From NCBI RefSeq assembly GCF_049676595.1, contig NZ_CP187259.1:2542001-2606000 (forward strand): a stretch of DNA of 64,000 bases, written 5' to 3'. Under the pieces are notes generated by a model. The model was not told the DNA's origin, did no database searches, and saw only the letters and a list, made by a program, of their open reading frames with translations. The stretch is from Methanocella_A sp049676595 (lineage in GTDB: Archaea; Halobacteriota; Methanocellia; Methanocellales; Methanocellaceae). Numbering within the stretch: the first letter of the stretch is position 1; every line of letters starts with the position of its first letter. Positions 23,259 through 31,451 of this stretch are shown here, one piece after another. A program made the position numbers and the translations under genes.

Positions 23259-25343
23259 TTATACCCTGGGGAACTTGGTAGAAGCGATTTGATCAGTGGC
23301 ATACCCCGGTGCTGCGAAGTAGGTATTAAAAATCGTTCGGTATCGCTCTTCGATGGCGTAGCAAGACCCTTCCTTTTTCCGGATGTTTCTGGTAATAACC
23401 CCGCTTTCCTGAAGCTCTCGAAGATACTTGCTGACAGCGCTCTGGGGCATGTCCAGCTCTTGCGATAGCTCAATGTTGCTGGAGCATCGCCCTTCGGCGA
23501 TCAATGCCAGCAGCCTCCTCATCGGCTCCCTTCGGACTAAGGCGATCGCCCGCTTTTCATCCTCAGTATAGCTGTGGGAGTTTTTGAAGTACCGGATAAA
23601 TTTGGTATCGTCGGTATATGCCGATATTTTATGGTTCAGCGTAAGGACCAGAAGGTGATATCGTACGGTCCCGATGTTGAAGCCCAGCTGCCTGGCCAGG
23701 TCGTGCTGCGTCAGCCCGGGGCGCTCGCAGATCAGCTCGTGTATGGCGTTCCGGTTCAGGTTCTTGTCAAGCTTCGACCGGGCCCGGGTGATGGTGCCGG
23801 CCACTAAAAAGCGCAATATTAAATACACGGTTGCTGCGATCAGGCCTGCCGCCACGTCGACGGTGGCTGCAGAGAACCCTCCGTCACGGGTTTCATAATA
23901 AACGGTACCGTTTTGCTCGGTCATTTTGATGACGTAGGAATCGGTCTGTTTTTTCCACAGCAAGTTACCGTCTCGGTCGTAGGCATATAGGCCTCCTGCG
24001 TACGTACATTTCGATTCGCCATAAACAACAGGAGTCTCGTAGTTGAAGGCCCAGAAGCTCACATAGACCATTTGATCTCCTGTCAGTATTTGCTGGTACG
24101 TCTGGTTTTTAACGCCGGGATAGTCTGGCGCCGGGGAGTATATCTCAATTTCGTCGACCGACAGGTTAGCGGTGAAATCGGGCTCGAACTGGTACCAGGG
24201 GAAGATCATGCTCGCCGATTCGCTGTCGAGAGTCACAGTTCTCCGGGGGCGGGGCGAAATTTCTTCGTCCCACAAGAGTTCTCCTTCGATGACATCAAAG
24301 GCGCTGATGGTCAGAGTACTCAGATCGTCAAGGCCGCCGTCCGGAGAATGCCCGGGAGTCATCTCGTACAGAATTCCGTCCGATAGCAGGCTGTTGAAAT
24401 AGAAGTTGGCTGAGAGGTCCCTGGCAGCCACTTCGTCACCGTCTGGGGTGAGGGCTCTGATCTTGTAATAGTAATCACGATCGGAGGGGTAAGCTTGTAC
24501 GACGTAGATGCGATCGGCAGAGTCGAAACCCATCGGGAACGTGGAGACCCCGTACGATTTAGTCCACGCCAGGCTGCCTGTGCTATCGATTGCTGCGACG
24601 CCGTCGTTAAGGAAGACGTAGATCAGGTTATCGTGACCGGCAATCGAATAGATAGAATTGCTATAAACTTGGCCCATACCAAGCTCTGAAAGATTCCTGC
24701 CCCAGGCTATCCTGCCATCGGAAGTATACGATTGAAGAATCCAGCCATCATCCGGATACTGGTACTGGATAGCGTAAATATCCCCGGATTCGGCCACGGC
24801 AGGAGGATAAAATATGCTGCTGATTTTCCATTGCATGGTACCGTTCTGATCAATGGCAGTTATGTCGTGGGTATTGTAGAGATAGATAGTATGGTTTGCC
24901 GCGTATAGCCGGGCGTTATACAGAGTATAGCAGGGCTGGCTCCAGAGTAATTGACCATCACCGGAGATTGCGACAATTTCACCTTCGCCCTGCCAGAGCA
25001 CGAGATCCTTGGGCCTTACCAGAAAGCAGGTGCAGTCGTCAATTGTTGCGGCCTGGTAAATGCTGACGTCGGAAAAGTCAGCCATGCCGCCTTCGGGCTC
25101 GGGGAGCCGGAGGTCCCATTTTAACTCCCCAGTCTGCCCTATTGCATACATCAGGTTACCGTCGATGGTGATGAACGTGTCATTGCTCCCGACGTACATG
25201 GTATCGGTTCTCTGGAAGGAGGTATTTAACGACCATTCGCTGGCTTTAATAGCTTTTTCCGAGAGCACCACCATGCCCAGGGTTACGGAGAGAAAGAGCA
25301 GGAGTGTAATGATTGTTACGGTAATGAACTGGTCTTTCTTCAT
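23259..25343 (-). CDS. Membrane one-component regulator: extracytoplasmic PQQ-like propeller plus winged-helix domains
   Basis: A 694-aa protein. An N-terminal membrane helix (TVTIITLLLFLSVTLGMVVL) is followed by a roughly 460-residue beta-propeller of PQQ/quinoprotein-like repeats (LMYAIGQTGELKWDLRLP, AIDQNGTMQWKI, AIDSTGSLAWTKSYG, YAYDRDGNLLWKKQT). A second helix (GLIAATVYLILRFLVAG) near residue 500 leads to cytoplasmic winged-helix domains (GLTQHDLARQLGFNIGTVRYHLL and a second, SNIELSQELDMPQSAVSKYLREL). It would sense something outside and bind DNA inside without a kinase. The C-terminal part is paralogous to the regulator at 21985. ATG start. Confidence 0.85.
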   Translation of the reverse strand: MKKDQFITVTIITLLLFLSVTLGMVVLSEKAIKASEWSLNTSFQRTDTMYVGSNDTFITIDGNLMYAIGQTGELKWDLRLPEPEGGMADFSDVSIYQAATIDDCTCFLVRPKDLVLWQGEGEIVAISGDGQLLWSQPCYTLYNARLYAANHTIYLYNTHDITAIDQNGTMQWKISSIFYPPAVAESGDIYAIQYQYPDDGWILQSYTSDGRIAWGRNLSELGMGQVYSNSIYSIAGHDNLIYVFLNDGVAAIDSTGSLAWTKSYGVSTFPMGFDSADRIYVVQAYPSDRDYYYKIRALTPDGDEVAARDLSANFYFNSLLSDGILYEMTPGHSPDGGLDDLSTLTISAFDVIEGELLWDEEISPRPRRTVTLDSESASMIFPWYQFEPDFTANLSVDEIEIYSPAPDYPGVKNQTYQQILTGDQMVYVSFWAFNYETPVVYGESKCTYAGGLYAYDRDGNLLWKKQTDSYVIKMTEQNGTVYYETRDGGFSAATVDVAAGLIAATVYLILRFLVAGTITRARSKLDKNLNRNAIHELICERPGLTQHDLARQLGFNIGTVRYHLLVLTLNHKISAYTDDTKFIRYFKNSHSYTEDEKRAIALVRREPMRRLLALIAEGRCSSNIELSQELDMPQSAVSKYLRELQESGVITRNIRKKEGSCYAIEERYRTIFNTYFAAPGYATDQIASTKFPRV

Positions 25344-25623
25344 CCCATCACTATACGGTTAATCTGCGGAAGCTTAGATATAGGTTCTCTCATAATCGTA
25401 TAATTTTTATGTAGATACCCTGTAACAATAAGCTCGTCAAGGCCAAAATCGCTTCTGGATAACTCCGGTTATCCCTCGTAGGGTCCGGTTTGGGTGACAT
25501 ATAACCCGAGGAGGGTCGTGAGGCAGGGCTATTGTAGTACAGTTGCTATCAGTCTCTGAATTAGGCTTTTATCCTGATCGCATTACTGTTTGTTAGGCAG
25601 GGTGCGGGTGATTTTTTTCGTTT
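25344..25623. other. Intergenic region upstream of the membrane regulator
   Basis: Together with the mch terminator this forms a 320-base gap. It should hold the promoter of the regulator gene (TATAAT-like sequence is near 25390, minus strand). No gene or clear repeat seen. Confidence 0.4.
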
Positions 25624-25653
25624 AAAAAAAGGAAAGAATGCCCGTTCCGGGCA
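25624..25653 (-). terminator. Terminator of mch
   Basis: Read on the minus strand, TGCCCG-GAA-CGGGCA forms a perfect 6-bp hairpin and is followed by TTCTTTCCTTTTTTT, just after the mch stop codon. Confidence 0.8.
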
Positions 25654-25666
25654 CACCAGGTCACTC

Positions 25667-26623
25667 TCAGAGCTTCTTAAAGCCAAAGGATTCCATGCAG
25701 ACGTCAGCGTTGATCGCGCCGGCGATGTAGGTCTCGCCAGTGGAGATGTCGTTGACGACTACTTCTGCGGGTGCAAAGATGCCCGGGTCGAGCTTGTAGA
25801 AGTCGAACTTGGCTTCCTTGAACACGGTGTAGAACGGCTTGCCGTAGTCCTTTGAGGACGAGGACGGGATCTTGGGGACGAAGTCCTTGATGTTGCCGCC
25901 GTCGACGGTTAAGGTTACGCTGCCGTGGTAGATCGAGGCGTCGTTGGTGGTGCCCATCGCGACTGCCGCGTCCTTCTTGACGGGCGGAATCGGGGCGCTG
26001 CCGAAGGCGCTGACGATGTGCCTGGTGTCGAAGCCGAGCTCTGCGAGCTTGTAGATGGCCATCTCGACGACCCTGCCGGCGATCTGGACGGAGCCCACGG
26101 GGCTGTTGGTCGGGGCGACCAGGGCGACGACATCAGAGGCGTCTACGCCGCATTCGCTGGCGATGTAGTCCATGACCTTCTCGTTGGGCAGCTTGTCTGC
26201 CTCGAGAGCGATGACTGCGAAGTCGTAGTCGTCCTCGTACTCGATGACTTCGTAAGTGTGCTTGGGCTTGAGCGCGAGCGCCCTGGCGGGGCCGGAGCCC
26301 ATCGCGAAGAAGCCTTCCTGGGAGATCCTCCAGCCAGCCTTCTGAGCTGCCAGGCAGGCAATGCTCGGGAAGTCAGTGGATACCTCGATGAACGGGTAGA
26401 AAATCTCGTGCTTGAGCTTCTTGTGAGTCAGGCTGGTCTGGGCCAGGCCGCCCATGCATACCTGGGTAAACAGCAGTCCTGCCTCATAGCCGGCTTTCGC
26501 CTTCACGCCGCAGTCGATGACAACGGAATCGTTAGCGAGGGTGTGAGGCTCGATCTTGTAATCCTCCGCAAAGTCGAGCATCTCCTCTACGATAGAGTAA
26601 GAAATCTCGTTGATGCTAATCAA
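25667..26623 (-). CDS. mch: Methenyl-tetrahydromethanopterin cyclohydrolase
   Basis: Mch interconverts N5-formyl- and N5,N10-methenyl-tetrahydromethanopterin, the third step of CO2 reduction to methane. The 318-aa protein fits the family throughout: VIDCGVKAKAGYEAGLLF, VCMGGLAQTSL, EGFFAMGSGPARAL, APTNSPVGSVQIAGRVVE and DISTGETYIAGAINAD. It is cytoplasmic. The ATG start has no strong GGAGG but the N-terminus is family-like (SINEISYSIVEEML). It is divergent from mptA, which builds the same cofactor. Confidence 0.96.
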   Translation of the reverse strand: MISINEISYSIVEEMLDFAEDYKIEPHTLANDSVVIDCGVKAKAGYEAGLLFTQVCMGGLAQTSLTHKKLKHEIFYPFIEVSTDFPSIACLAAQKAGWRISQEGFFAMGSGPARALALKPKHTYEVIEYEDDYDFAVIALEADKLPNEKVMDYIASECGVDASDVVALVAPTNSPVGSVQIAGRVVEMAIYKLAELGFDTRHIVSAFGSAPIPPVKKDAAVAMGTTNDASIYHGSVTLTVDGGNIKDFVPKIPSSSSKDYGKPFYTVFKEAKFDFYKLDPGIFAPAEVVVNDISTGETYIAGAINADVCMESFGFKKL

Positions 26624-26822
26624 GAAATATCACCTAAAGGTTTATGGCTGGCCTATGATTTTAATGTTTTCGTTTAGAGAGTAATGGCCTGGCACTGCAA
26701 GACTGGATAAGCAGCCGCAACAGGTAATCCTGGATACTGTCCTGGCCGGCTTGTCCGGCCAGCAGAAACTTATTAATGAGATAAAAAGGATATGTTTACA
26801 TCTTCATGCAGAGATGATCATC

Positions 26823-27752
26823 ATGATTTTACCGGATGTACAGGCCACGAAATCTGAAGTGGCGATCAACCTGTCCCGCGTGGGCGTCACGAACGTGAAA
26901 AAGCTCGTGAAGGTAGCCCGGCCCGACAAGAGGCCCATTATTCTCATCTCCACTTTCAACATGTACGTGGATCTTCCGTCAGAGAGGCGGGGCGCGAACC
27001 TTTCCCGGAACTTCGAGGTTATCGATGAAGTGCTGGAAGACATGGTGAAGTCTCCCGTCTACGAGATCGAGGACCTTTGCGGCGAAGTAGCCCGGCGGCT
27101 GCTGAAGCGCCACGAGTATGCGACCCGCTCGGAAGTAAACATGGACAGCGAGCTTATTGTCAAGCGGAAGACCCCTCAGACCCAGATGCAATCCCAGAAA
27201 GTAGTTAAGGTCTTCGCCAAGGCGATTGCCGAGAGAGGAGAGGAAATCAAGGTCCGCAAAGTCATCGGCTCCGAAGTGATCGGCATTACCGCATGTCCCT
27301 GTGCCCAGGAGATCATGCGTGTCTCCGCCGAGACCGAGCTGCAGAAGCTCGGCGTTCCGCAGGACAAGATCGACGCGTTTCTGAAGAAGATACCCATGGC
27401 CACTCACAACCAGCGTGGCAGAGGCATCGTCTCTATCGAAACCTCCGGCGACAACGAAGTGTCGCTGAACAAGCTGATCGAAATCATCGAGCACTCCATG
27501 AGTACCATGAGCTTCGAGCTGCTCAAGCGCGGGGACGAATACGAAGTCGTCCGCAACGCCCACGCCAACCCCAAGTTCGTCGAGGACTGCGTGAGGGATA
27601 TGGCCCAGCGGGTGGTCACTGAGTTCAAGGACCTTCCAGATGATGCAGTGGTCAAGATCAAGCAGATCAACGAGGAGAGCATCCACCAGCACAACGCGTT
27701 TGCCGAGCTCTCGACTACGATGGGCAAGCTCCGCACTGAGATCGGGGAATAA
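26823..27752 (+). CDS. mptA: GTP cyclohydrolase MptA (type IV)
   Basis: MptA is the Fe(II)-dependent GTP cyclohydrolase that makes 7,8-dihydroneopterin 2',3'-cyclic phosphate, the first pterin step towards tetrahydromethanopterin. Family features are the N-terminal LPDVQATKSEVAINLSRVGVTNVKKL, the metal-ligand motif TACPCAQEIM with Cys, the HNQRGRG stretch and the ending NEESIHQHNAFAE. ATG 26823 is chosen because family members start just before PDVQ; upstream in-frame codons back to 26751 overlap a TATA-like ATAAAAAGG at about 26780. A strong terminator follows. 310 aa. Confidence 0.94.
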   Translation: MILPDVQATKSEVAINLSRVGVTNVKKLVKVARPDKRPIILISTFNMYVDLPSERRGANLSRNFEVIDEVLEDMVKSPVYEIEDLCGEVARRLLKRHEYATRSEVNMDSELIVKRKTPQTQMQSQKVVKVFAKAIAERGEEIKVRKVIGSEVIGITACPCAQEIMRVSAETELQKLGVPQDKIDAFLKKIPMATHNQRGRGIVSIETSGDNEVSLNKLIEIIEHSMSTMSFELLKRGDEYEVVRNAHANPKFVEDCVRDMAQRVVTEFKDLPDDAVVKIKQINEESIHQHNAFAELSTTMGKLRTEIGE

Positions 27753-27785
27753 GATCCCTCGGCCCGGATGCGGGGACACATCAGC

Positions 27786-27811
27786 GCCTGCGACCTTGCA
27801 GGCACTTTTTT
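27786..27811 (+). terminator. Terminator of mptA
   Basis: GCCTGC-GACCTT-GCAGGC hairpin followed by ACTTTTTTA, about 35 bases after the mptA stop. Confidence 0.8.
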
Positions 27812-27913
27812 ATTCTGACTGTCTGTTTTCACCGCAGTAGCCTGCCTTTTTAAATTCAGAGCTTTACCTTTGATCAGATAAAGCTCAAATATGTGCAGCA
27901 TCAAGTTTCGACC

Positions 27914-28549
27914 ATGCGAACTCTGACTGTGGCTCTAACTCGGGCGCTTGTTGTGGCAGTGCTCCTGCTTATCGTATCGGCGCCGCTGGCAGCGGCAGAT
28001 GAACCCACCATACCCCTCAATAAGGATCAGCGGATTTCGGATAACATCAACGCTCACCTTATCCAGGTCGTAGTGAAGGGTGCACCCATCAGCAACGAGT
28101 ACTGGGTAGAGGGCGACCCCGGGAACTACATCTGGCCAACTCTGTACTACTATTATGAGAATAAAGGCTCTGCTGCTGAAACGGGCCACCTCACAGTCAG
28201 GTTTACCGATGATAAGGGAGACGAGTACAAGATCTCCGACGCAGGTACGCTGGACAGGATCGACCCGGGACAGAGGACCGGTGAACGGACCCTGAATGTC
28301 GGCATACCGAAGGACAGGAAGGTAGTGCGGATGACGGTTGTCAAGGGCTTTGACGAGTACCCGTATGAGCTGACATATGCTACCGCTACTGCTACCCAGA
28401 CAACGACTCCGACCGGCACCACCACCCAGCCCGCCGGCACTAGCACTCCGACCAGGTTTTGTCTTGGCTCGTGGGCTCTGCCCCTCTTCATCGGCGGCGT
28501 GGTAATACTGGGAACCGGCCTGCGCTTCAGCAGGTACGGCAGAAAGTGA
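27914..28549 (+). CDS. Secreted protein with C-terminal membrane anchor, paralogue of 9999-10646
   Basis: About 211 aa: signal peptide (ALTRALVVAVLLLIVSAPLAAAD), beta-rich domain with HLIQVVVKG and YYYYENKGSA, a Thr/Pro linker (ATQTTTPTGTTTQPAGT) and a C-terminal helix FIGGVVILGTGLRF ending RYGRK. It shares this whole architecture and several segments with the protein at 9999. Function unknown; likely a surface protein. ATG 27914 starts the signal peptide; a GTG at 27893 would add seven residues. The stop codon lies inside the stem of the terminator that follows. Confidence 0.75.
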   Translation: MRTLTVALTRALVVAVLLLIVSAPLAAADEPTIPLNKDQRISDNINAHLIQVVVKGAPISNEYWVEGDPGNYIWPTLYYYYENKGSAAETGHLTVRFTDDKGDEYKISDAGTLDRIDPGQRTGERTLNVGIPKDRKVVRMTVVKGFDEYPYELTYATATATQTTTPTGTTTQPAGTSTPTRFCLGSWALPLFIGGVVILGTGLRFSRYGRK

Positions 28550-28575
28550 GCCCGCAGGTGCTCACTTTCATTTTT
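28543..28575 (+). terminator. Terminator overlapping the stop codon
   Basis: AAAGTGAGC at 28543-28551 pairs perfectly with GCTCACTTT at 28560-28568, then CATTTTT. The left stem includes the TGA stop of the preceding gene. Confidence 0.8.
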
Positions 28576-28587
28576 CCGGAGCAGTGC

Positions 28588-28731
28588 ATGCCATCCAATC
28601 CCGTTTACGTGTTGCTCATCGCAGCCGTACTATTCATCGTGCTGATGACTATCGCCGTCATCCTGACCTACTTTGCTCTGAAGTACCTCGCCGACTATAA
28701 CGCTACTTTAAAGAAACTAAGCCGGCGCTGA
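28588..28731 (+). CDS. Small single-helix membrane protein
   Basis: A 47-aa protein: MPSNPVYVL, then the hydrophobic helix LLIAAVLFIVLMTIAVILTYFAL and a basic end LKKLSRR. CCGGAG lies 7 bases before the ATG and the stop is 5 bases before the TTG of the next gene, which supports a real two-gene unit. Function unknown. Confidence 0.6.
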   Translation: MPSNPVYVLLIAAVLFIVLMTIAVILTYFALKYLADYNATLKKLSRR

Positions 28732-28736
28732 GTACC

Positions 28737-29261
28737 TTGACGGAAATTTGCTACTCAGGCGAGCTTGAAAAATTATTAACACGGACGCCTTCGCTGCGGA
28801 CGAGAATTGAAATCGTCACCGCCTTCTTTCCCGAGCTGGACCTGATTCGGTTCGGAAGAGCATCAAAAAGTGCTTACTATGACCCTCGGAGCGGCACTAT
28901 CCGGCTGACCGGCCGCAGCAGTCCGTATGTGATCGGGCACGAGATCACCCACCTCATGCAGGACGGCAAATTTTTACCCGGGGGAATTACCCCGTATCCA
29001 AAGGGCGAGCGATCATGCGACCTGTACCTGTTCGCCCGGAGCCCGTTCCTCGTGGCCGACGTATGGGATGCCAGAGACAGCTGCTACCTGGGAAAAGGCT
29101 TCCGGACTGCCCGGCTTAGAGATCGTTTTACGAAAGCAGAAGGCCAGCAGATGCTCCACGACGTCTGTGTGGAGGCAATAAGGCTCCGCGAAGGGGGCAA
29201 GCGTGATTATATCAGCTGGGCGGAGCAGGCTATCGCCGAGCGGATATTCCAGGGATATTGA
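28737..29261 (+). CDS. Putative zinc metalloprotease-like protein (HExxH)
   Basis: A 174-aa protein with VIGHEITHLMQD around residue 68, the HExxH zinc-binding motif of gluzincin-type peptidases. A third zinc ligand cannot be named with confidence; candidates are Glu/Asp in GERSCDLYLFARSPF about 25 residues later. It has no signal peptide, so it acts in the cytoplasm or is an inactive relative. TTG start, following the small membrane protein by 5 bases. It lies 110 bases upstream of a peptide-modifying radical SAM gene, which suggests but does not prove a shared substrate. Confidence 0.6.
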   Translation: MTEICYSGELEKLLTRTPSLRTRIEIVTAFFPELDLIRFGRASKSAYYDPRSGTIRLTGRSSPYVIGHEITHLMQDGKFLPGGITPYPKGERSCDLYLFARSPFLVADVWDARDSCYLGKGFRTARLRDRFTKAEGQQMLHDVCVEAIRLREGGKRDYISWAEQAIAERIFQGY

Positions 29262-29373
29262 AACACTTTCCCCTTTCCGATTTGCAATTCTAAATCCTGG
29301 CAATCCTTTTCCTGAACTTCGATACGCTTAAATACCGGCATGGCTAATTCGGTATCCTGTCACCGGTGGGACC

Positions 29374-30492
29374 ATGAACTATTTCATTACTCTGACCACG
29401 GGCTGCGATCTCGAATGCAGGTACTGCTACGGAGAGTGCTGCGACGATTTCGACGATTACGACGACGGGCTGGACTATGACTATTTCCTGCCTCAGACGA
29501 TCTCCTACCCCACTGAAGTACTGAAGCAGTTTATCGCGCAGGACCCGGACAGGACTGTCATTTTCTACGGCGGCGAACCTCTCTTAGAGCTGCCGAAGAT
29601 GCTGGAGCTCATGGATGAGCTGCCGGCCCGGCGCTTTTTGCTCCACACCAACGGTACAATGCTCGACAGGGTGCCCGCTGAGTACCTTAACCGGTTACAT
29701 ACGATTTCCATTTCCATCGATGGCAACAGGGAGACCACCGATTTCTACCGCGGCAGTGGCGTCTACGATAAGATTACAGCGAACGCCAGGGTAACCCGAA
29801 GCAAGGGCTTTACAGGCGAGATCATCGCGCGGATGACGGTCATGGAGGAGACGGACATCTACAAGCAGGTGATGTACTTGCTCGACAATCAGGAGTTCTC
29901 CTTCCCGGGCGTTCACTGGCAGATAAACGCGCTCTTCTGGCGCAACGACAGGAAAAAGCGGAACTTCCCCCAGTGGGTCGCTGACAGCTATAACCCGGGC
30001 ATTACACGCTTAGTCTGGGAATGGCTTCGGGTCATGAGGGACGAGGGCCGCGTGTTAAAAATGTACCCCTTTATCGGAGTCATGCAATCTCTACTCCTGG
30101 GCGAGCACACGCAGCTCCGTTGCGGAGCCGGCTGGGCAGAGTACAACGTTCAAACCGACGGCAACCTGTCCCCCTGCCCGGTGATGTCGGGGATGAAGGA
30201 CTTCTACGCAGGTCACATAGCCGAAGGCCACGACAGCATCAGGGAGATACAGATCAGCGGCAGATGCGCCAAATGCAATATCAGAGGCATCTGCGGCGGC
30301 CGGTGCCTGTATGCCAACGTCACCATGAAGTGGGGTGACGATGGCTTCGACGAGGTCTGCGGCACGATCAGGCACCTGATCGGCGAGCTGCAACAAGCGT
30401 TGCCTGAAGTGAGGCGGCTCATCGCAGAGGGGCGGATTCAGATGAGCGACTTCGAGCACATGCGCTACAATAGCTGCGAGATCATACCCTGA
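29374..30492 (+). CDS. Peptide-modifying radical SAM enzyme, AF1577-like family, with SPASM-type C-terminus
   Basis: A 372-aa radical SAM enzyme. The N-terminus TLTTGCDLECRYCYGECC holds CxxxCxxC for the SAM-binding [4Fe-4S] cluster, with FYGGEPLLE and HTNGTML as SAM-contact motifs. The C-terminal part has a SPASM-like cysteine set: LRCGAGWAEYNV, LSPCPVM, RCAKCNIRGICGGRC, DEVCGTI, which binds auxiliary clusters. An acidic stretch DDFDDYDDGLDYDYF right after the first motif is unusual. It resembles archaeal enzymes annotated as peptide modifying (AF1577 family); the substrate is unknown. Start ATG 29374 after GGTGGGACC. Confidence 0.85.
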   Translation: MNYFITLTTGCDLECRYCYGECCDDFDDYDDGLDYDYFLPQTISYPTEVLKQFIAQDPDRTVIFYGGEPLLELPKMLELMDELPARRFLLHTNGTMLDRVPAEYLNRLHTISISIDGNRETTDFYRGSGVYDKITANARVTRSKGFTGEIIARMTVMEETDIYKQVMYLLDNQEFSFPGVHWQINALFWRNDRKKRNFPQWVADSYNPGITRLVWEWLRVMRDEGRVLKMYPFIGVMQSLLLGEHTQLRCGAGWAEYNVQTDGNLSPCPVMSGMKDFYAGHIAEGHDSIREIQISGRCAKCNIRGICGGRCLYANVTMKWGDDGFDEVCGTIRHLIGELQQALPEVRRLIAEGRIQMSDFEHMRYNSCEIIP

Positions 30493-30515
30493 TGTATCAA
30501 ATATACTGGTGAATG

Positions 30516-30580
30516 TGGACGAACGCTGCGCTGTGTTGCTGTCTCGAGTAGCCTGTGCAACCAGGCGAGGCACAGCATAT
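30516..30580. repeat. Family A repeat fragment
   Basis: GGACGAACGCTGCGCTGTG near 30516 is followed by TTGCTGTCTCGAG and, further on, AGGCACAGC. It is a short partial copy of the family A end module with no arms. Confidence 0.6.
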
Positions 30581-30611
30581 CATGCACAATTTCGTCGACA
30601 CGGATGTACTT

Positions 30612-31046
30612 TCAGCCCATGAACACGAACGGGCTGTTGAGACACCCGTACATGGGACCTGTCACTACAGGATAGTTAGGCCCGTGGAACGGGAAGGAGT
30701 AGCCGTAGTTCAGGAACATGGCATTTTCAGGGTCCCCATAGATTACGGACGGTTCAGGTATGCCGTAGGGATAGTTGGCAGGATTTTCGTATATTGCCCC
30801 GGATGGCAGGCCGTAGTTGTGGCCGACGTAATAAGGTACTCCGGTGCCATAGGCCATAGTGTACGGGTATTCGTAGCCCCAGGTGGTCGCGGCAGGGCAT
30901 TCTTTCAGCCTCGCGATCTTAACGGCCTCCGGGCCTCGCAGTGCCGGGTCGCAGTCGTCTACTTCTGCCACGGCATAATTTGACGCAGCAATCGGGCTGA
31001 TACATATAAGCATGGCTAACAGTAAGGGTATTATTGTCCACCTCAT
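30612..31046 (-). CDS. Secreted Tyr/Pro/Gly-rich protein
   Basis: A 144-aa exported protein: signal peptide WTIIPLLLAMLICISPIAAS, then a short charged segment with two cysteines (DDCDPALRG, LKECPAA) and a Tyr/Pro/Gly-rich body such as WGYEYPYTMAYGTGVPYY and YGYSFPFHGPNYPVV, ending CLNSPFVFMG. ATG 31046 is preceded by GGGAGAGG, so the longer frame to 31199 is rejected. It may be a structural surface protein. It faces the radical SAM gene tail to tail; whether it is a substrate is speculation. Similar small secreted proteins occur at 34508 and 35719. Confidence 0.7.
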   Translation of the reverse strand: MRWTIIPLLLAMLICISPIAASNYAVAEVDDCDPALRGPEAVKIARLKECPAATTWGYEYPYTMAYGTGVPYYVGHNYGLPSGAIYENPANYPYGIPEPSVIYGDPENAMFLNYGYSFPFHGPNYPVVTGPMYGCLNSPFVFMG

Positions 31047-31254
31047 CTTACCTCTCCCGGTATAACTCTGGCTGGCCAGGATAAATCGGTGATTTACCAT
31101 TTCGACGGCAATAGGCCTGCGGTAGAAGGTTAAAAACGACATAGGGTTAAAATGGGGAGCAGACGGCGGCGGCAGCAGCAGCAGCAGTGCTGCCTGCATG
31201 TAATTCCATGAAAATTGGACAGTGTTCGGCGCCAGGCCGCCTTGTTCTTAGTTC

Positions 31255-31370
31255 GCAATATGCAAGGATTCGACCCTTCGGTCGCGTCGGCGCAAAGACG
31301 CAACGACGCAAAGTTTTTCGTGTTATTCCTTTGCGTCGTTGCGTCTTTGCGCCTTTGCGATTTAAAACCG
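31255..31370. repeat. Inverted-repeat element, family C
   Basis: GGCGCAAAGACGCAACGACGC at about 31290 (9-nt steps ACGCAAAG, ACGCAACG) is mirrored at about 31331-31360 by CTTTGCGTCGTTGCG, TCTTTGCG and CCTTTGCG around a short T-rich loop. A left flank CGACCCTTCGGTCGCGTCG forms its own hairpin. No gene lies in the 400-base gap 31047-31451. Confidence 0.85.
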
Positions 31371-31451
31371 AGGCCTTCCGAGGCCGGGCCAATCCCATTT
31401 CACATATCCACTACTTGAAAGGCCCGTTTTGATGACCGAATCAATCGGAGC

